Below, one piece after another: positions 5,972-6,754 of a stretch of 6,754 nt of DNA. The translations under genes were made by a program, and so were the position numbers. This DNA is from Synergistota bacterium (lineage in GTDB: Bacteria; Synergistota; JAGHAJ01), in the NCBI GenBank assembly GCA_021161545.1, contig JAGHAJ010000078.1, forward strand, positions 1 through 6,754, written 5' to 3'. The notes beneath the pieces are model-generated. The model searched no databases, was not told the origin of the DNA, and saw only the letters and a list, made by a program, of their open reading frames with translations. How positions within the stretch are numbered: position 1 is the first letter of the stretch; every line of letters begins with the position of its first letter.

Positions 5972-6754
5972 TTTCTGCACCCCCCAAAGGTTTGCTAAAA
6001 TCCCAATAAAGTCTTCTATCCTTCCACACCTCTTCGAGTGCTTCAAGGCGTTTCTCGGTCAGTTCCGGATTTCGCATAGACAGCGCAATCACAATAGCAT
6101 TTATAACACTCATAGGCGCTGTGAATGAATCGACAAAGGAAACAAAATCTGTCGGAATGGCAAGCGTATAGGACGCAATGTGTGCTATAGGAGAAAGATA
6201 GTCATCAGTAATGGCAACAGTCCTTATACCTCTCTTAGCAGCAAATGTAAAGAGTTCAACCGTATCTCTTGAGTAACGAGGAAATGTAATACCTATCACA
6301 ACATCACCATCAGTAAGAGACATGACCAACTCACACGATGTATTTTCAGCTCTAAGTGTAAAGGCAAACAGTCCTACCCATCTAAGATAGAAAGTAAGAT
6401 AATAGGCAAGGACATAAGCACTCCGATGTGCAATCACAAACACCCTACCTGCAGCTTCCAGGACATCAACTACCTTATCAAACTCCTCCACGGAGACAGT
6501 ATCCATAGCAAGTTCCAGAACAGACATATCCTTTCTCATGATTTCAAACAGGACATGTTCCTTTCCCTCGCTACCCAAATAATCGCTCAGCCTTCGTGAA
6601 GTATCAAGTCTGTGCATTACTATCTCTCTTATCGCCTCCTTTAATTCCGGAAATCCTCTGTAACCCAAAAGCTGAGAGAACCTCACAATAGTGGACTCAC
6701 TAACACCTGCTTTTCTACCAAATGTAGAGGCTGACATAAAGGCAACTTCTTCAA
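5964..6754 (-). CDS. MurR/RpiR-family transcriptional regulator (5' end cut by window)
   Basis: A DNA-binding regulator with an N-terminal helix-turn-helix and a C-terminal SIS domain. The frame is open to the right edge (EEVAF precedes the first visible Met at 6737), and 262 residues are visible. The HTH EEVAFMSASTFGRKAGVSES (1-20), followed by TIVRFSQLLGY, is the RpiR pattern. Since the family normally has 20-30 residues before it, the true start lies outside. The SIS domain spans about 100-225, with DGDVVIGITFPRYSRDTVE and VAITDDYLSPIAHIA. The loop that binds sugar phosphate in classic members (GxGxS) reads VIAHRSAYVLAYYL here, so a non-sugar effector is plausible. As first gene, overlapping the aminotransferase by 8 bp, it probably controls this operon and possibly its own expression. 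Whether it represses or activates cannot be told. Confidence 0.93.
   Translation of the reverse strand, partial: EEVAFMSASTFGRKAGVSESTIVRFSQLLGYRGFPELKEAIREIVMHRLDTSRRLSDYLGSEGKEHVLFEIMRKDMSVLELAMDTVSVEEFDKVVDVLEAAGRVFVIAHRSAYVLAYYLTFYLRWVGLFAFTLRAENTSCELVMSLTDGDVVIGITFPRYSRDTVELFTFAAKRGIRTVAITDDYLSPIAHIASYTLAIPTDFVSFVDSFTAPMSVINAIVIALSMRNPELTEKRLEALEEVWKDRRLYWDFSKPLGGAENG
5978..5985 (-). promoter_or_regulatory. Ribosome binding site that sets the aminotransferase start
   Basis: The minus strand reads GGGGGGTG, 6 nt upstream of the ATG at 5971 and within the last codons of the regulator gene. It supports the short form of the aminotransferase over an in-frame ATG at 6046. Confidence 0.65.

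Noticed and set aside
356-5998. Plus-strand open frames across the window, including one of 220 codons at 5057-5719 and one of 159 codons at 3345-3824
   Set aside because: They lie opposite well-supported minus-strand genes, show no domain pattern, and have compositions expected from the antisense of those genes.
5972-6046. Longer aminotransferase form starting at the ATG at 6046 (25 extra residues)
   Set aside because: It would overlap the regulator by 83 bp, the extra residues do not resemble the family's N-terminus, and the ATG at 5971 has its own ribosome binding site.
6735-6737. ATG at 6737 as the true start of the RpiR regulator
   Set aside because: The frame stays open to the window edge with family-like residues (EEVAF), there is no ribosome binding site before 6737, and the helix-turn-helix would be truncated.

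Overview
All recognisable genes in this window lie on the minus strand, so transcription runs from the right edge to the left. The layout reads as one metabolic locus in two parts. The sequence looks bacterial. It has GGAGGTGA-type ribosome binding sites, a TATAAT-type extended -10 promoter, and protein families typical of anaerobic amino- and organic-acid users. G+C is moderate, and AUA, AGA and AGG codons are frequent on a purine-rich coding strand. Together these suggest an anaerobic, possibly thermophilic bacterium such as a Firmicutes- or Synergistota-like lineage. The lineage is inference; no marker gene is present.

Catabolic part (6754 down to 2086): an RpiR-family regulator with its 5' end cut by the window edge, a class III PLP aminotransferase, the A and B subunits of a 3-oxoacid/acetate-type CoA-transferase, and a thiolase. 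The genes are packed as an operon. Overlaps of 8, 11 and 8 bp link regulator/aminotransferase, subunits A/B and subunit B/thiolase, and a 14-bp gap separates the aminotransferase from subunit A.

Transport part (2085 down to 1): a 118-bp spacer with a good extended -10 promoter and a leader of about 90 nt, a TAXI-type TRAP solute-binding protein, a DUF1850 protein, and the N-terminal quarter or so of a fused TRAP permease that runs off the left edge. No terminator is visible between the two parts, so readthrough from the catabolic operon is likely as well.

Working model (inference): the TRAP-TAXI system imports a substrate. The aminotransferase removes an amino group to give a 3-oxoacid, the CoA-transferase activates it, and the thiolase splits the 3-oxoacyl-CoA to acetyl-CoA plus an acyl-CoA. 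This order fits a beta-amino acid such as 3-aminobutyrate or a longer or branched beta-amino acid. The RpiR protein, which has an unusual SIS-domain pocket loop, would sense the substrate or an intermediate. The families are solid; the substrate is not determined by the sequence.
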